Shown: positions 53,202 to 62,981, counted from the first letter of the stretch. The stretch is DNA of 64,000 bases from Amycolatopsis benzoatilytica AK 16/65 (GCF_000383915.1 NZ_KB912942.1:1834561-1898560); one strand, 5' to 3'. Notes: generated by a model from the letters alone, not told the origin. Translations and numbers: made by a program.

Positions 53202-54904
53202 AAGCCGGGCGCGTCACCCGCGTGGCCGGCCCGCTCGTCGAAGTCACCGGCATGGGGCCGGTCGCGATGAACGACCTGATCCGCGTCGGCGATGCCGGGA
53301 TCCCGGCAGAGGTGATGGCGATCCACGCGGACCGGATCAGCCTGCAGGCCTACGAGTACACCGGAGGACTCGGTCCGGGCGCGCCGGCGGTGGCGTCCGG
53401 GCGGCCGCTTTCGGTCCGCCTGGGACCAGGGCTGCTCGGCCGGGTGCACGACGGGCTTTTGCGCTCGCTGTCCGACGCGCCCCCGTTTCTCACCGCCGGC
53501 GCGGCGGCGGCGCCCGAGACCAGGCGGTGGCGGTTCGCGCCGCGAGTCTGTGCCGGGGAAGAGGTCGCTGCCGGCAGTCTGCTGGGCGTCGTGGACAACG
53601 CCGGGCTGCTCGAACACCGTGTCCTGGTCCCGCCGGATGCCGGGGGCACGGTCGAGTCCGTGGCCGCGGGCGACTGCGGCGCCGACGATCCGGTCGCCGT
53701 CGTCAGCGGCACTCGCATCGGCCTGTTCACCGAATGGCCGGTGCGCCGACGCAGGCCCTACCGTGCTCGTCGGCCGGACGTCGAGCCGTTGCAGACCGGG
53801 CAGCGCGTTCTCGACCTGCTCTACCCGCTGGCCCGCGGCAGCACCGCCGGAGTGCCCGGCGGCTTCGGCACCGGCAAGACCATGCTCCTGCAGCAGCTGG
53901 CGAAGTGGTGCACCGCGGACGTGATCGTCTACACCGGATGCGGCGAGCGGGGCAATGAGCTCGCCGAAGTGGTCGCGGACCTGTTCGAGCTGACCGATCC
54001 GCGCACCGGCGGCCGCCTCGCCGACCGCACCGTGGTCATCGCCAACACGTCGAACATGCCGATGATGGCGAGGGAAGCGAGCGTGCACACGGCCGCGGCG
54101 GTGGCCGAGTACTACCGCGACATGGGCTACCACGCGGTCGTGATAGCCGACTCGACTTCGCGCTGGGCCGAGGCGTTGCGGGAGTTCGCGTCGCGGACCG
54201 GGGCGTTGCCCGCGGAGGAGGGCTACCCGGCGGACCTCGCTTCCGCGCTGGCGGCTTTCTACGAGCGGGCGGGGACGGTGGAGACTCTCGGCGGACAGAC
54301 CGGGTCGGTGACCGTCGTCGGGGCGGTTTCCCCGCCCGGCGGCGATCTGACCGAGCCGGTCACTACCGCCACCGAACGGTTCGTGCGCTGCCGCTGGACG
54401 CTGGATCCCGATCTCGCCTACGCGCGGCATTACCCGGCCGTGTCGTGGTCGGGTTCGTTCTCCCGGGACGCCGCCGCGATCGGGCAGCGCTCCGCGGATC
54501 TGGGCTGGTCCGCTCGCCGCGCCCGGATCGCCGCGCTTCTCGCCGGTGCCGACCGGCTCACCGCGCTCGCCGACCTGGTCGGCGCGACCGCGCTGTCCGC
54601 GGCGGAACGGGTGGCGCTGCTGGCTGGGCGGCTCGTGCGGGAATCGGTGCTGCAGCAGAACGCGTTGTCCGCCGCCGATGCCGCCAGCTCGCCGGAGAAG
54701 ACCGCCGCGCTGGTGGATGCGGTACTGGCGGTCGTCGACCGGTGTGCGGAACTGGTGGACGCGGGCGCACCCGCCGAAACGGTCGAGAAGTTCGACTTCT
54801 CGACCCTCGTCCGCCTGCGTAACGAAGCCGGGCCGGGCGAGATCGGCGTCATCGCTGAGCGCCGCGATCATCTCCTCGCCGAGCTGGGCCGGGTGGGATC
54901 GTGA
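53189..54904 (+). CDS. ntpA: V/A-type ATPase catalytic subunit A
   Basis: 571 residues from a GTG. P-loop GGFGTGKT at 224-231 (usually GPFGSGKT), followed by YTGCGERGNELAEV, SNMPMMAREASVHTAAAVAEYY, DSTSRWAEALREFASRTG and EEGYPADLASALAAFYERAG, the ordered signatures of subunit A with the Walker B and catalytic Glu. The bulge (non-homologous region, about 100-190) is present, which separates V/A-type A from F1 beta. It hydrolyses or makes ATP in the V1/A1 head. Confidence 0.95.
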   Translation: MDTVKAGRVTRVAGPLVEVTGMGPVAMNDLIRVGDAGIPAEVMAIHADRISLQAYEYTGGLGPGAPAVASGRPLSVRLGPGLLGRVHDGLLRSLSDAPPFLTAGAAAAPETRRWRFAPRVCAGEEVAAGSLLGVVDNAGLLEHRVLVPPDAGGTVESVAAGDCGADDPVAVVSGTRIGLFTEWPVRRRRPYRARRPDVEPLQTGQRVLDLLYPLARGSTAGVPGGFGTGKTMLLQQLAKWCTADVIVYTGCGERGNELAEVVADLFELTDPRTGGRLADRTVVIANTSNMPMMAREASVHTAAAVAEYYRDMGYHAVVIADSTSRWAEALREFASRTGALPAEEGYPADLASALAAFYERAGTVETLGGQTGSVTVVGAVSPPGGDLTEPVTTATERFVRCRWTLDPDLAYARHYPAVSWSGSFSRDAAAIGQRSADLGWSARRARIAALLAGADRLTALADLVGATALSAAERVALLAGRLVRESVLQQNALSAADAASSPEKTAALVDAVLAVVDRCAELVDAGAPAETVEKFDFSTLVRLRNEAGPGEIGVIAERRDHLLAELGRVGS

Positions 54905-56262
54905 ACGGCTGGGTCGAATTCACCGGCGTCCGCGAGCTGAGCGGGCCGCTGGTCGTCGTCGGCGGCGTCAGCGGGATCGGCTGGGACGAGTTCGCGACCG
55001 TGCGGATGCCCGGCGGCGAACTCCGGCACGGCCTGGTGCTCGACGCCGACCGCGACCTCGCCGTGGTGGAAGTCCTGCAAGGGACGGCGGGGATGGACGC
55101 GGCGGCCACCCGGGTCGGGTTCAGCGGCGCGCCGTTGCGGGTCCCGGTCGGACCGGCCTGGCTCGGGCGGGTCTGCAACGGCCGAGGCGAACCGCTCGAC
55201 GGGGGCCCGCCGGTCTTCGGGGACAAGCTGGCTCCGGTGGCCGGCGCGCCGATGAACCCGATGTGGCGGCAGCCGCCTGCCGAACCGGTGGTGACCGGCG
55301 TGTCGGCGATCGACGCGCTGGCGACCTTGGTGCGCGGGCAGAAACTCCCGGTGTTCGCCTTGCCCGGTTCGCCTCAGCTGGAACTGGCCACGCAGATCGC
55401 CGCGCAGTCCAGTGCCGGGGGTGAACCGTTTTCGGTCGTGTTCGCCGGGATGGGGCTGACCCACGCCGACGCCGCGTTCGTCACCGGCGCGCTGGACGAG
55501 CGCTCCGCGGCAGGGGAGCTGGTGCTGGTGCTCAACACCGCCGAGGATCCGGTCATCGAACGGATCCTGACCCCGCGGCTGGCCCTGACCGTCGCCGAAG
55601 ACCTGGCCTTCGCCCGTGGCAGGCACGTGCTCGTCGTGCTGACCGACATGACCAGCTACGCCGAGGCGGTGCGGGAGGTTTCCGCGGCCCGGCGGGAAAT
55701 CCCTGCCCGCCGGTTCTATCCCGGGTACCTCTACAGCGATCTGGCGACCCTGTACGAACGCTGCGGCCGGATGAAGGGCCGCGGCGGCTCGGTGACCGTG
55801 CTGCCGCTGCTGACCATGCCCGGCGGCGACATCACCCATCCCGTCCCGGACCTCACCGGGTACATCACCGAGGGGCAGCTGGTGTTCTCTGAGGAACTGC
55901 TCGGGCAAGGCAGCTACCCGCCGATCGACCCGCTGCAATCGTTGTCGCGGCTCATGCGCAACGGTGCGGGGGAGGGGCGTACCCGCGGCGACCACCTCGA
56001 AGTGGCCGCGCAGGTGCTGGCCTCGCTCGCCCACGCGCGTCAGGTACGCGAGCTGTCCGACCTCGTCGGCGTGAGCGTGCTGAGCGAAACCGATCGGGCC
56101 TATCTCGACTTCGCCACGGCGGTGCGCGCTGAACTGCTCGACCAGCGCCCGGACGAATCCCGCACGCTGGAGGACACCTTGGAACGAGCGTGGCGAGCGC
56201 TGCTCAAGCTGCCGCGCCGCGAACTCGTGATGCTGCCGGCCGCGCTGCTGAAGGGCCGATGA
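54901..56262 (+). CDS. ntpB: V/A-type ATPase regulatory subunit B
   Basis: 453 residues. Typical B features: GVSAIDALATLVRGQKLPVFALPGSPQLELATQIA, with no P-loop (GSPQLELA in place of GKT), then VLTDMTSYAEAVREVSAARREIPARRFYPGYLYSDLATLYERCG and GDITHPVPDLTGYITEGQ. It binds nucleotide at a non-catalytic site between A and B. GTG start overlaps the A stop (GTGA). Confidence 0.95.
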   Translation: MNGWVEFTGVRELSGPLVVVGGVSGIGWDEFATVRMPGGELRHGLVLDADRDLAVVEVLQGTAGMDAAATRVGFSGAPLRVPVGPAWLGRVCNGRGEPLDGGPPVFGDKLAPVAGAPMNPMWRQPPAEPVVTGVSAIDALATLVRGQKLPVFALPGSPQLELATQIAAQSSAGGEPFSVVFAGMGLTHADAAFVTGALDERSAAGELVLVLNTAEDPVIERILTPRLALTVAEDLAFARGRHVLVVLTDMTSYAEAVREVSAARREIPARRFYPGYLYSDLATLYERCGRMKGRGGSVTVLPLLTMPGGDITHPVPDLTGYITEGQLVFSEELLGQGSYPPIDPLQSLSRLMRNGAGEGRTRGDHLEVAAQVLASLAHARQVRELSDLVGVSVLSETDRAYLDFATAVRAELLDQRPDESRTLEDTLERAWRALLKLPRRELVMLPAALLKGR

Positions 56263-56867
56263 GCAGGCTGCGCGTGCCGCCGGGCCGGGCCGGCCGGCAG
56301 TGGCTGCGCCGCCGCCTCGGCATAGCCGAGCACGGCGCCGAGGTGCTGGACCGGAAGCTGCGGGTGCTGGGCGCCGAACGGACCCGCCTCGCCGCGCTCG
56401 CGGCGGAGACGGAGCGGACCTGGGCGGCGCGGACGGTCCAGGCCCGGGAGTGGCTGCAACGCGAGGAACTCTGTGGCGGACAACGGGAACTCCGGCGGGC
56501 GGAGCCGGCTGCCGCCGCTGAGGTCGAGTTCGGCTGGGCAACGATCATGGGTATCCGCTGTCCGACGGAGGCCACGACGCTCGCGCCGCCGATGTCGGAC
56601 TCCGGGAGAGTCTTCGGCAGCGCCGCCGCCGTCCACACCGCGGAGGCGTTCGCGGAAGCGCTGGAGGCGGCCGCGCGCCACGCGGCCGCCAGCACCGCGC
56701 TGCGGCTCGTGGAGGAGGAGGCAGCCGTGACCAGAAACCGGATTCGCGCACTGCGGCGGCACTGGATCCCGCGCCTGCGCTCGGAACTGTCCAGAATCGA
56801 GCTGGAGCTGGAAGAGCGCGAACAGGCGGATGCGATCTGGCATCGCCGGGCCGCTTCCGCGGAGTGA
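56259..56867 (+). CDS. ntpD: V/A-type ATPase subunit D (central shaft)
   Basis: 202 residues. Two long helices at the N- and C-terminal ends form the antiparallel coiled coil of the rotor shaft, with the family start RLRVPPGRAGRQWLRRRL and the C-terminal TRNRIRALRRHWIPRLRSELSRIELELEEREQ. The ATG overlaps the B stop. It is the last gene of the operon, followed 46 bases later by a dispersed hairpin. Confidence 0.9.
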   Translation: MSRLRVPPGRAGRQWLRRRLGIAEHGAEVLDRKLRVLGAERTRLAALAAETERTWAARTVQAREWLQREELCGGQRELRRAEPAAAAEVEFGWATIMGIRCPTEATTLAPPMSDSGRVFGSAAAVHTAEAFAEALEAAARHAAASTALRLVEEEAAVTRNRIRALRRHWIPRLRSELSRIELELEEREQADAIWHRRAASAE

Positions 56868-56912
56868 GGGAGCCCGCTGGCGGGCACCGGAGATTCCACA
56901 GTGGACTTTCTG

Positions 56913-56967
56913 GTCCGGGAAAGGCCCCTTGCCGGAATCAGATTCCCGGAAGGGGCCCTTCACGGAC
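56913..56967. repeat. Dispersed hairpin, copy 6
   Basis: GTCCGGGAAAGGCCCCTTGCCGG.. pairs with ..CCGGAAGGGGCCCTTCACGGAC (56944-56967), some changed pairs. It lies between the end of the ATPase operon and the convergent secreted protein gene, a terminator position. Confidence 0.84.
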
Positions 56968-56981
56968 AGTCGGCCGTGCGC

Positions 56982-58367
56982 CTAGCCCTGGCAGCCGAGC
57001 GTCTGCAGCGAGGACTGCAGGCGCTGCGTCAGGAAATCGGCCAAGTTGGCCCCCGCGCCGGGGGCCGGCGCCTGCGCGAAGAACTGCCGGTCGGCAGCGA
57101 GGCGGGTGGCACCGGTTTTGGCCAGGTTGGCGCAGTACGCCTCGGGCGTGTCGGTGCCGGTGTTCACCATCGGCTGGTCGACACCCGCCCGGTACAGGTT
57201 GGCCTTCGCGACGCTCTGCTGCCCGTCGATCTGGGTCATCGGGTCGCTGAGCGGCACGAGCGCCACCGGCACGCTCTGGTGCGCAGCCGCTTGGAGCTCG
57301 TCGAGCGCCAGCGACGTTCCCGGTGCGCCGCCGCGGGTGAGATCGGGCGCGGTGAACGGCTTGCAGCCGAGCGCCGGGTCGATGAAGTTGTCCAGCAACC
57401 CGTTGTCGCTGCCGTTGGTCAGCGGCGTTCCGCCGGCCAGGTGTCCGGCCTGCGCAGTGCGGCCGCTCGCGGTCGCGACGTAGGCGGTGGTGACATTGTC
57501 GCTCTGGTCTTGGTCGACCACACCGAAATCGCGCACGGTCGGGCAGGCCAGTCCGTCATTGCCGATGCCGAGCGCGGGCACGGAGAGCTGCCCTTTCACG
57601 ATGGCGTTGTTCGCGGCGGTGAAGAACGACCGCGCGTTGCAGTAGCCGAACTGCCCGAAGGGCGAACCGTCGGTCCCGTTGACGCAGGCGCCGGTGTTGA
57701 GCGAATCGCCCTCGCCGCGCAGCCTCAGCGTGTCGCCGTTGAAGCCGAACCAGATGCCCACGACGGCTCCGGCTGGCAGGGCCGGTGCGACCGGTGCGAC
57801 GGCCGGTTTGTCCCCGCGGTCGACGACGAGCGGCCGGTAGATCGACAGCGCGCCGGTCGCGGGATCGACGATCGTCGCTTCGACGAACGCGGACTGGTCG
57901 TTGTTCGCCTCGTGGCAGTCCCCGCCCGGTTCTGTTCCGCTGAGCACGTAGGGCGCCGCAAGGCCCTGCGCGGTAAGCGGGTTCGCCGGCACGGTCAGGG
58001 TGCAGTTGGGGTTGTTCGCGGGGGCGGCGGGCGGTTGTTCCGGTTTCCGTGTCTTGCGGCGCTGGGGCGGCGCAGCGGCAGTCGTGCCGGGTGCCGCTGA
58101 CGGGCCGGCGGTCGGGTTCGCCGCTGACGGGCTGGTCGTTCCGGTCGCCGATCCGGCCGCGGGCGAACTGGTCGCCGTGGCGGAGATCACGACAGGCCTT
58201 GCGGATCGGGTGTTCGCGGCAGCCGAAACGGCAGTGCCGCGCGGTGCCGCGGACCCGGCGTCGTTCCCGAGCAGCGCCGTGGCCAGCGCGGTGGCGGCCA
58301 GCGCGGTGCCCAGCAGGTAACGTCGAGCGCCTTGTGGCGCGCGATGGCGCGCAGGTCGTTTGGACAA
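56982..58367 (-). CDS. Secreted protein of unknown function
   Basis: 461 residues from a TTG start with AGGAG upstream. Positively charged N-terminus and a hydrophobic segment (YLLGTALAATALATALLG) form a signal peptide; a Ser/Thr/Pro-rich spacer (to ~120) precedes an exported domain of about 330 residues with at least six Cys. The domain shows PANNPNCTLTVPANPLTAQGLAAPYVL and DCHEANNDQSAFVEATIVDP. I do not recognise the fold with certainty. It may be an exported enzyme or binding protein. Confidence 0.75.
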   Translation of the reverse strand: MSKRPARHRAPQGARRYLLGTALAATALATALLGNDAGSAAPRGTAVSAAANTRSARPVVISATATSSPAAGSATGTTSPSAANPTAGPSAAPGTTAAAPPQRRKTRKPEQPPAAPANNPNCTLTVPANPLTAQGLAAPYVLSGTEPGGDCHEANNDQSAFVEATIVDPATGALSIYRPLVVDRGDKPAVAPVAPALPAGAVVGIWFGFNGDTLRLRGEGDSLNTGACVNGTDGSPFGQFGYCNARSFFTAANNAIVKGQLSVPALGIGNDGLACPTVRDFGVVDQDQSDNVTTAYVATASGRTAQAGHLAGGTPLTNGSDNGLLDNFIDPALGCKPFTAPDLTRGGAPGTSLALDELQAAAHQSVPVALVPLSDPMTQIDGQQSVAKANLYRAGVDQPMVNTGTDTPEAYCANLAKTGATRLAADRQFFAQAPAPGAGANLADFLTQRLQSSLQTLGCQG

Positions 58368-58639
58368 GATTTTTTCTCCTCATTGGGGCAGATCTCGACG
58401 GGCATTTTCCCGTCCCCCCAAACCGAACGAGGGCGGACGCTAGCACGGATCACGCACAGATAACAAATGTATAAACCAGTCCGTTGTTTGAGCTGGCGGT
58501 TATCGTGCGTATGTCGCGGATTGTCCGATCCCAGAACAAGATCATGCCCGCACGGTCGGTAGTTTGTGGTTCCAGCGGGGCACGTGTAGGTTGCTTTCCA
58601 TTGTCATATCGAGATGCTTTCGTGATCTGTTAGGTAATC

Positions 58640-59239
58640 GTGTTGATTGTCGAGAAGGCGCTCGTGGGCGCCCTTGAATCCCCGCATGACGCCGGGGTGC
58701 ATGCGGTTGCCGCGTTGTCGGCGCGAACCGCCTTCGTGTTCTTGTGCCTCGGCCTGGCCTGGGGCGTCTTCACGAGCACCGGGTGGCTGCACCGGCTCAC
58801 CGGACGGCAGGCCACCCGGAGCAGTCACCTGGTGTTCGTCACGCTCGCTTTGGCCTTCACGTTGTTGCATGCCATGGCTTTCCTGCTGATGGAGAACGGT
58901 CCGCTCGGCGCGCTCGAGCTGGCCGTGCCACTGCTCGCCGGCGACCTCTCCGAGTCGCTCGGCGTCGTTTCGGCCGAACTGATGCTCGCGGTCGTCGCCG
59001 CCACGCTGATCCGCAGGCTGCTCAGCCACTACCGGTGGCTGTGGCTGCACCGGCTCGGATACCCGGCGGTCGCGTTCGGCGTGCTGCACTCGTTCGCGGG
59101 CGCGTTCGTCGACGGCCATCTGGCGGCGCTCTGGGTGTTCGGCCTGGCGCTGGCGGTGCCCACCGCGCTGGTGGCCGGCCTGCGGTTCCTGCCGGTCCGG
59201 GCGCTGGCCGGCGCCGGACTGGTGGAGGCGGACCAATGA
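58640..59239 (+). CDS. Ferric-reductase-like heme-b membrane protein
   Basis: 199 residues from a GTG, six helices. Four His in two helices (SSHLVF / LLHAMA and LWLHRLGYPA / GVLHSF) fit two b-type hemes, as in ferric-reductase-like transmembrane domains. It would take electrons from the ferredoxin/flavoprotein pair encoded next and pass them across the membrane. The stop overlaps the ferredoxin ATG. Confidence 0.82.
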   Translation: MLIVEKALVGALESPHDAGVHAVAALSARTAFVFLCLGLAWGVFTSTGWLHRLTGRQATRSSHLVFVTLALAFTLLHAMAFLLMENGPLGALELAVPLLAGDLSESLGVVSAELMLAVVAATLIRRLLSHYRWLWLHRLGYPAVAFGVLHSFAGAFVDGHLAALWVFGLALAVPTALVAGLRFLPVRALAGAGLVEADQ

Positions 59240-59442
59240 GCGAGGGCACCCTCGTGGTGACCGTCGACAACCACCGCTGTCACCGGTACGGCACCTGCGA
59301 AGCCGAGGCGCCGGGAGTGTTCCGGCTCATCACGGACGGGCGGCTGGACTACCGGCGCCGGCCCCCGGCCGACAGCCGGGACGCCGCGCTCGCCGCCGCG
59401 CGTTGCTGCCCCATGCAGGCGATCCACGTGGAGGAACGATGA
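59236..59442 (+). CDS. Single-cluster ferredoxin (CxxYxxC type)
   Basis: 68 residues. Cys15, Cys21 and Cys58 (CCP) plus an atypical middle residue (Tyr18 of CHRYGTC, where many have Cys or His) place it with the small 3Fe-4S/4Fe-4S ferredoxins paired with P450s and reductases in actinomycetes. Coupled by ATGA overlaps on both sides. Confidence 0.92.
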   Translation: MSEGTLVVTVDNHRCHRYGTCEAEAPGVFRLITDGRLDYRRRPPADSRDAALAAARCCPMQAIHVEER

Positions 59443-60650
59443 ACCGCCGGCGCGAACGCATCGTCATCGCCGGTGCCGGGCTGGCCGGGCTGCGCACGGC
59501 CGAACGCTTGCGAGAACTGGGATTCTCCGGCGAGCTCGTCATCGCGGGCGCCGAACTTCACCAGCCCTACCACCGCCCGGCGCTGTCCAAGCAATTCCTG
59601 GCCGGCCAGCTCGGCCGCCGCGAGCTGACGCTGCACAGCCACGTCGATCTCGACGCCGACTGGCGTCTCGGCAGGTCCGTCCGGCGGCTCGACGCGCAGC
59701 GGCGGCTGGTGCAGATCGGCCGTGCCAAGCCGATCCGCTACGACGGCCTGGTAATCGCGACCGGCGTGCGGGCCCGCACGCCGCACGGGGTGCCCCGCCA
59801 CCCGCGGGTGCGCGTGCTGCGCACCATCGACGACGCGGAGGCGATGCAACGGCTGCTGCTCGCCGACGATCTTCCCTGCGTCGTCATCGGCGGCGGCTTC
59901 ACCGCGACCGAGCTCGCGTCGACGCTCGCCGAACAACGCCGGGACGTAGTCCTCGTGTCGCGGTCCGGCGCGCTGCTCGGCGGGCTGGGCCCGGAGATCG
60001 GCGACGGCGTGACCGAGTTGCACCGCCGGCACGGCGTCGACGTGCAGCTGGACACTCAGGTCAAGCACTGGGTCCCCGGCGAGCACGGGGTCGGGCTCTA
60101 CCTGACCGGCGGGCGGTTCCTCTTCGCCGGCTTGGTCGTGCTGGCCGTCGGCGGCGAACCGGAGACGGACTGGCTGGCGGGGTCCGGCGCCGACATCGAG
60201 GACGGCGTGCTCTGCGGTCCGACCTGCCATGTCGCCGGCCTGCCGGATGTGGTCGCCGCGGGCGATGCCGCACGGTGGCCGGTCCGCCGCGGACAGTCGC
60301 CGCGACGAATCGAACACTGGCTCAACGCGGTGGAGATGGGTCGCGCCGCGGCCGGCAACCTGCTGTCCGGCCGCTCCGCGGCCACCCCGTTCGAGCCGCT
60401 GCCGAGGTTCTGGTCCGAACAGTACGGGCAACGTTTCCAGGCGGCAGGCGACGTCGGGCCCGGTTACCGCCGTACCTCGCTTGAAGGCGACCCGGCACGC
60501 GGACCGGGAGTGCTCGGCTACCTCGAACGCGGAGAGCTGGTCGGCGTCGTGAGCCGGGAACGCCCGCGCGCGATGGTCCGGTGGACGGCTGAACTGTCCG
60601 ACCGGGCCACCGGCAGCCGGCACCGGCTGCGCGAGCCGCTCACGGCGTGA
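59439..60650 (+). CDS. FAD-dependent ferredoxin reductase
   Basis: 403 residues. GAGLAGLRTAERL at the start is the FAD Rossmann motif; VIGGGFTATELASTL is the NAD(P)H motif; DVVAAGDAARWP near 270 is the second FAD motif. It belongs to the putidaredoxin/rhodocoxin reductase group. Overlapping ATGA start with the ferredoxin indicates an electron chain NAD(P)H -> FAD -> Fe-S -> heme-b membrane protein. Confidence 0.93.
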   Translation: MNRRRERIVIAGAGLAGLRTAERLRELGFSGELVIAGAELHQPYHRPALSKQFLAGQLGRRELTLHSHVDLDADWRLGRSVRRLDAQRRLVQIGRAKPIRYDGLVIATGVRARTPHGVPRHPRVRVLRTIDDAEAMQRLLLADDLPCVVIGGGFTATELASTLAEQRRDVVLVSRSGALLGGLGPEIGDGVTELHRRHGVDVQLDTQVKHWVPGEHGVGLYLTGGRFLFAGLVVLAVGGEPETDWLAGSGADIEDGVLCGPTCHVAGLPDVVAAGDAARWPVRRGQSPRRIEHWLNAVEMGRAAAGNLLSGRSAATPFEPLPRFWSEQYGQRFQAAGDVGPGYRRTSLEGDPARGPGVLGYLERGELVGVVSRERPRAMVRWTAELSDRATGSRHRLREPLTA

Positions 60651-60714
60651 ACGTCGCGGGCCCGGTGCTGGTGCCGCGACGGCTTTCCCGAACGTCGTCG
60701 CCGGCCCGATTCCG

Positions 60715-62106
60715 TCAGCCACAGCTTTCGTGCAGGGCGTGCGCGGCGTCGTGCACCACGGTCGCGAAACCGGTCAGGTCGGCGAAAAGAGCCGGGTCGG
60801 CGGTGAGGCCCAGACGGACGCGGCGGCGGTAGCGAGTGGTCGCCATAGACAAGCCGCCGCCGGGCGGCAGCGGTGCGAGCGGGTAGCAGGCCCGCACCGG
60901 CGCACCGTCGAGGGACAGCGGCGTGTCGGGAAACGGTATCGTGGTGACCATGGTGTCCAGCAGCAGTGGTGCTGCGGGCGCGAGCAGCGGCGTGGCCAGC
61001 CGATGCACGGGTGCCGGAAGGTGCTCGGCGAGCAGGGCGAGGGCACCGGCCCCACGGGAGGCGCCGGATGCCCGGTGGGCGCGCATCATCGATTGCACGG
61101 CGTGCGCGTGGTCGGCCGGATCGGCCAGGTGGGTGGGCAGTTCGCACAGATACCCGGAGAAGTGATTGCCGTCGTCGTCGGCGGCGGCACGGCGACGCGC
61201 GCGGACGCTGACCGGCACCAGCACCCGCGCCGTCCGATCCCGCTCACTGCCCCCGGATTCCTGGTGAAACCGCGTGCGCAAAGCGCCGGTCAGGATGGCC
61301 AGCACGACGTCGTTGAGGGTGCCGCCGACTCGTTTGCGGACGCGGCAGATGTCCTCGACATCGAGATCGACGAACGCGACCTCACGGCGTGGGCTGGCGG
61401 CCAGCGCTCCGCGGAGCGCCGCTCCCAGCTTGCCCGGGCGCACCGCGCCCACCGCCGCCGCCGCGACGGCGCCGACCTCCCCGGCCTGCCGCCACACCTG
61501 CTGCGGCAGCGCGGCAAGATCGCGTGGCACCCCGGCCGCCCGGGCAAATGCCTGAGTCAACGGCCGCACCCCGGCAGCACTTGCCGCGGTGGCGGTCTTC
61601 GCCGGCGCATCGGCGACGGGCTCGGGCGGCGGGTCGAACAATGCCCGCCCGATCGCGAGAGCCGCCACCGCATCGGCCAGAGCGTGGTGCAGCATCACCA
61701 GCACGGCGAATCCGCCGCCGGGCACCCCGGTGGCGATATGCACCCGCCACGGCGGGCGGGTCGGGTCGAGCGGGACCTCCAGCCTGGCTGCGGCCCAGGC
61801 GCGCATCGCCGCGTCGTCCGGCGTCCGCTGATGCGACAGACGTTCCCAGCGGATGTGGGCACCGGGAAGGAAATCCGGGGTGTCGCTCCAGCGCGCGCCC
61901 GGCTGCCACCACGGGCGGGGGAGGCCGCGCCGCAACCGGTCCACGCGACTCGCGCGTTCGGCCAGCAGCGCTGCGATCCGCGCGGGGCGAACCGGCTCTG
62001 GAGTATCGAACAGCAGCATCGCGGCGATGGTCATCGGGCGGCGCTGGTTGTGCAGCGCCAACATCGACGCGTCGAGCCCGGACAGCCGGGTCATGGTCAC
62101 CGCCAT
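60715..62106 (-). CDS. Wax ester synthase/diacylglycerol acyltransferase (WS/DGAT)
   Basis: 463 residues; GTG at 62100 and ATG at 62094 (just before RLSGLDAS) are alternative starts. LSGLDASMLAL and the C-terminal PFPDTPLSLDGAPVRACYPLAPLPPGGGLSMATTRYR match WS/DGAT enzymes that make triacylglycerol and wax esters. The catalytic motif HHxxxDG reads HHALADA at 140-146, with Ala for the final Gly, which may alter activity. It overlaps or nearly overlaps the end of a small CxxCxG protein upstream. Confidence 0.9.
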   Translation of the reverse strand: MAVTMTRLSGLDASMLALHNQRRPMTIAAMLLFDTPEPVRPARIAALLAERASRVDRLRRGLPRPWWQPGARWSDTPDFLPGAHIRWERLSHQRTPDDAAMRAWAAARLEVPLDPTRPPWRVHIATGVPGGGFAVLVMLHHALADAVAALAIGRALFDPPPEPVADAPAKTATAASAAGVRPLTQAFARAAGVPRDLAALPQQVWRQAGEVGAVAAAAVGAVRPGKLGAALRGALAASPRREVAFVDLDVEDICRVRKRVGGTLNDVVLAILTGALRTRFHQESGGSERDRTARVLVPVSVRARRRAAADDDGNHFSGYLCELPTHLADPADHAHAVQSMMRAHRASGASRGAGALALLAEHLPAPVHRLATPLLAPAAPLLLDTMVTTIPFPDTPLSLDGAPVRACYPLAPLPPGGGLSMATTRYRRRVRLGLTADPALFADLTGFATVVHDAAHALHESCG

Positions 62107-62363
62107 CCCGAAGCCACGTCACCCCCGACCCGCGGTGGCAGCACTCCCACCCCCCGGCACCACCAGCACTCGACCTCGACGAGCGCAGTCCGGGCCCGAT
62201 CAGCGGCGGCGGCCGGAGGCACCGCCGGCTCCCTGCCCGTGCCGCCACACGCGGGACACCACGCCAGCACGGACGGATCCAACGGCACCGCGTCACCGGC
62301 GATCGACTCCGCGCAGCTTGGCTCGGCGGCGTGCTGGACGTGGTCGGATCCGGGCTGCGGCAT
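62097..62363 (-). CDS. Small DnaJ-zinc-finger-like protein
   Basis: 88 residues from an ATG with AAGGAG upstream. Two CxxCxG-type motifs (CPACGGTG and CWWCRGVG) resemble half of a DnaJ-type zinc finger. It precedes the WS/DGAT gene on the same transcript and ends inside its start region. Function is not known; a small zinc protein is likely. Confidence 0.72.
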   Translation of the reverse strand: MPQPGSDHVQHAAEPSCAESIAGDAVPLDPSVLAWCPACGGTGREPAVPPAAAADRARTALVEVECWWCRGVGVLPPRVGGDVASGWR

Positions 62364-62912
62364 GCGATCTCCTTGTTGGTTCGGGAGGGTCATCCGGGCG
62401 GAAGCGGACGGGAACCGGCCGACTCCGCGCCGACCGGTGCCCACCCTGGCTGCCGCGGACAGGGCCGCGTTCCCCCGACGAAACGCGGCACCGCACGCGG
62501 CCCGTCTGGCATTCATTGATCTTCGATCGGCGCAAGGCGACGTTCCCGCACGGGCGCTCAACGCGCCACGACTGCTTCGACCGACCAGCTGTCGGGGGAA
62601 TCGACCTTCTGCCGCTTTCAACCGATGAAACCCAAATCGCCGGGGTCCGGGGCGGCAGGCCGCACGAGAATAAGCAGAACGCCGCGGCTACCGCAACAGG
62701 ACCGTTCGGGTGAGCGGCAATGCCCTGCGGATCCTGGGTTTTCGCCGTCGGGAAAACGATGACCGGCGGTGCGGGAATCCGGGAGGATGTGCACTCTCGC
62801 GCGGGGAAGAATGACCGGATGCGGCTTGCGGAGCGGAGACCCGGCTGCCTACTCGGAAGTCGGTACGGGACCTCCTCGCCGATGGGTATGCATTGCGGTG
62901 CAAGGTTTTCCG

Positions 62913-62981
62913 CCGCTGCGCCCGCTTGAAGCCCGCCGCTGCGCCCGCTTGAAGTCCGTCGCTGCGCCCGCTTGAAGTCCG
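62913..62981. repeat. Three tandem 23-bp repeats next to hairpin
   Basis: Unit CCGCTGCGCCCGCTTGAAG followed by four variable bases, at 62913, 62936 and 62959. The last unit runs directly into the GTCCGTGAAGGG hairpin, sharing bases 62977-62981. Confidence 0.85.

Noticed and set aside
62720..62929. 69-residue plus-strand frame
   Set aside because: No ribosome site and it runs into the tandem 23-bp repeats.
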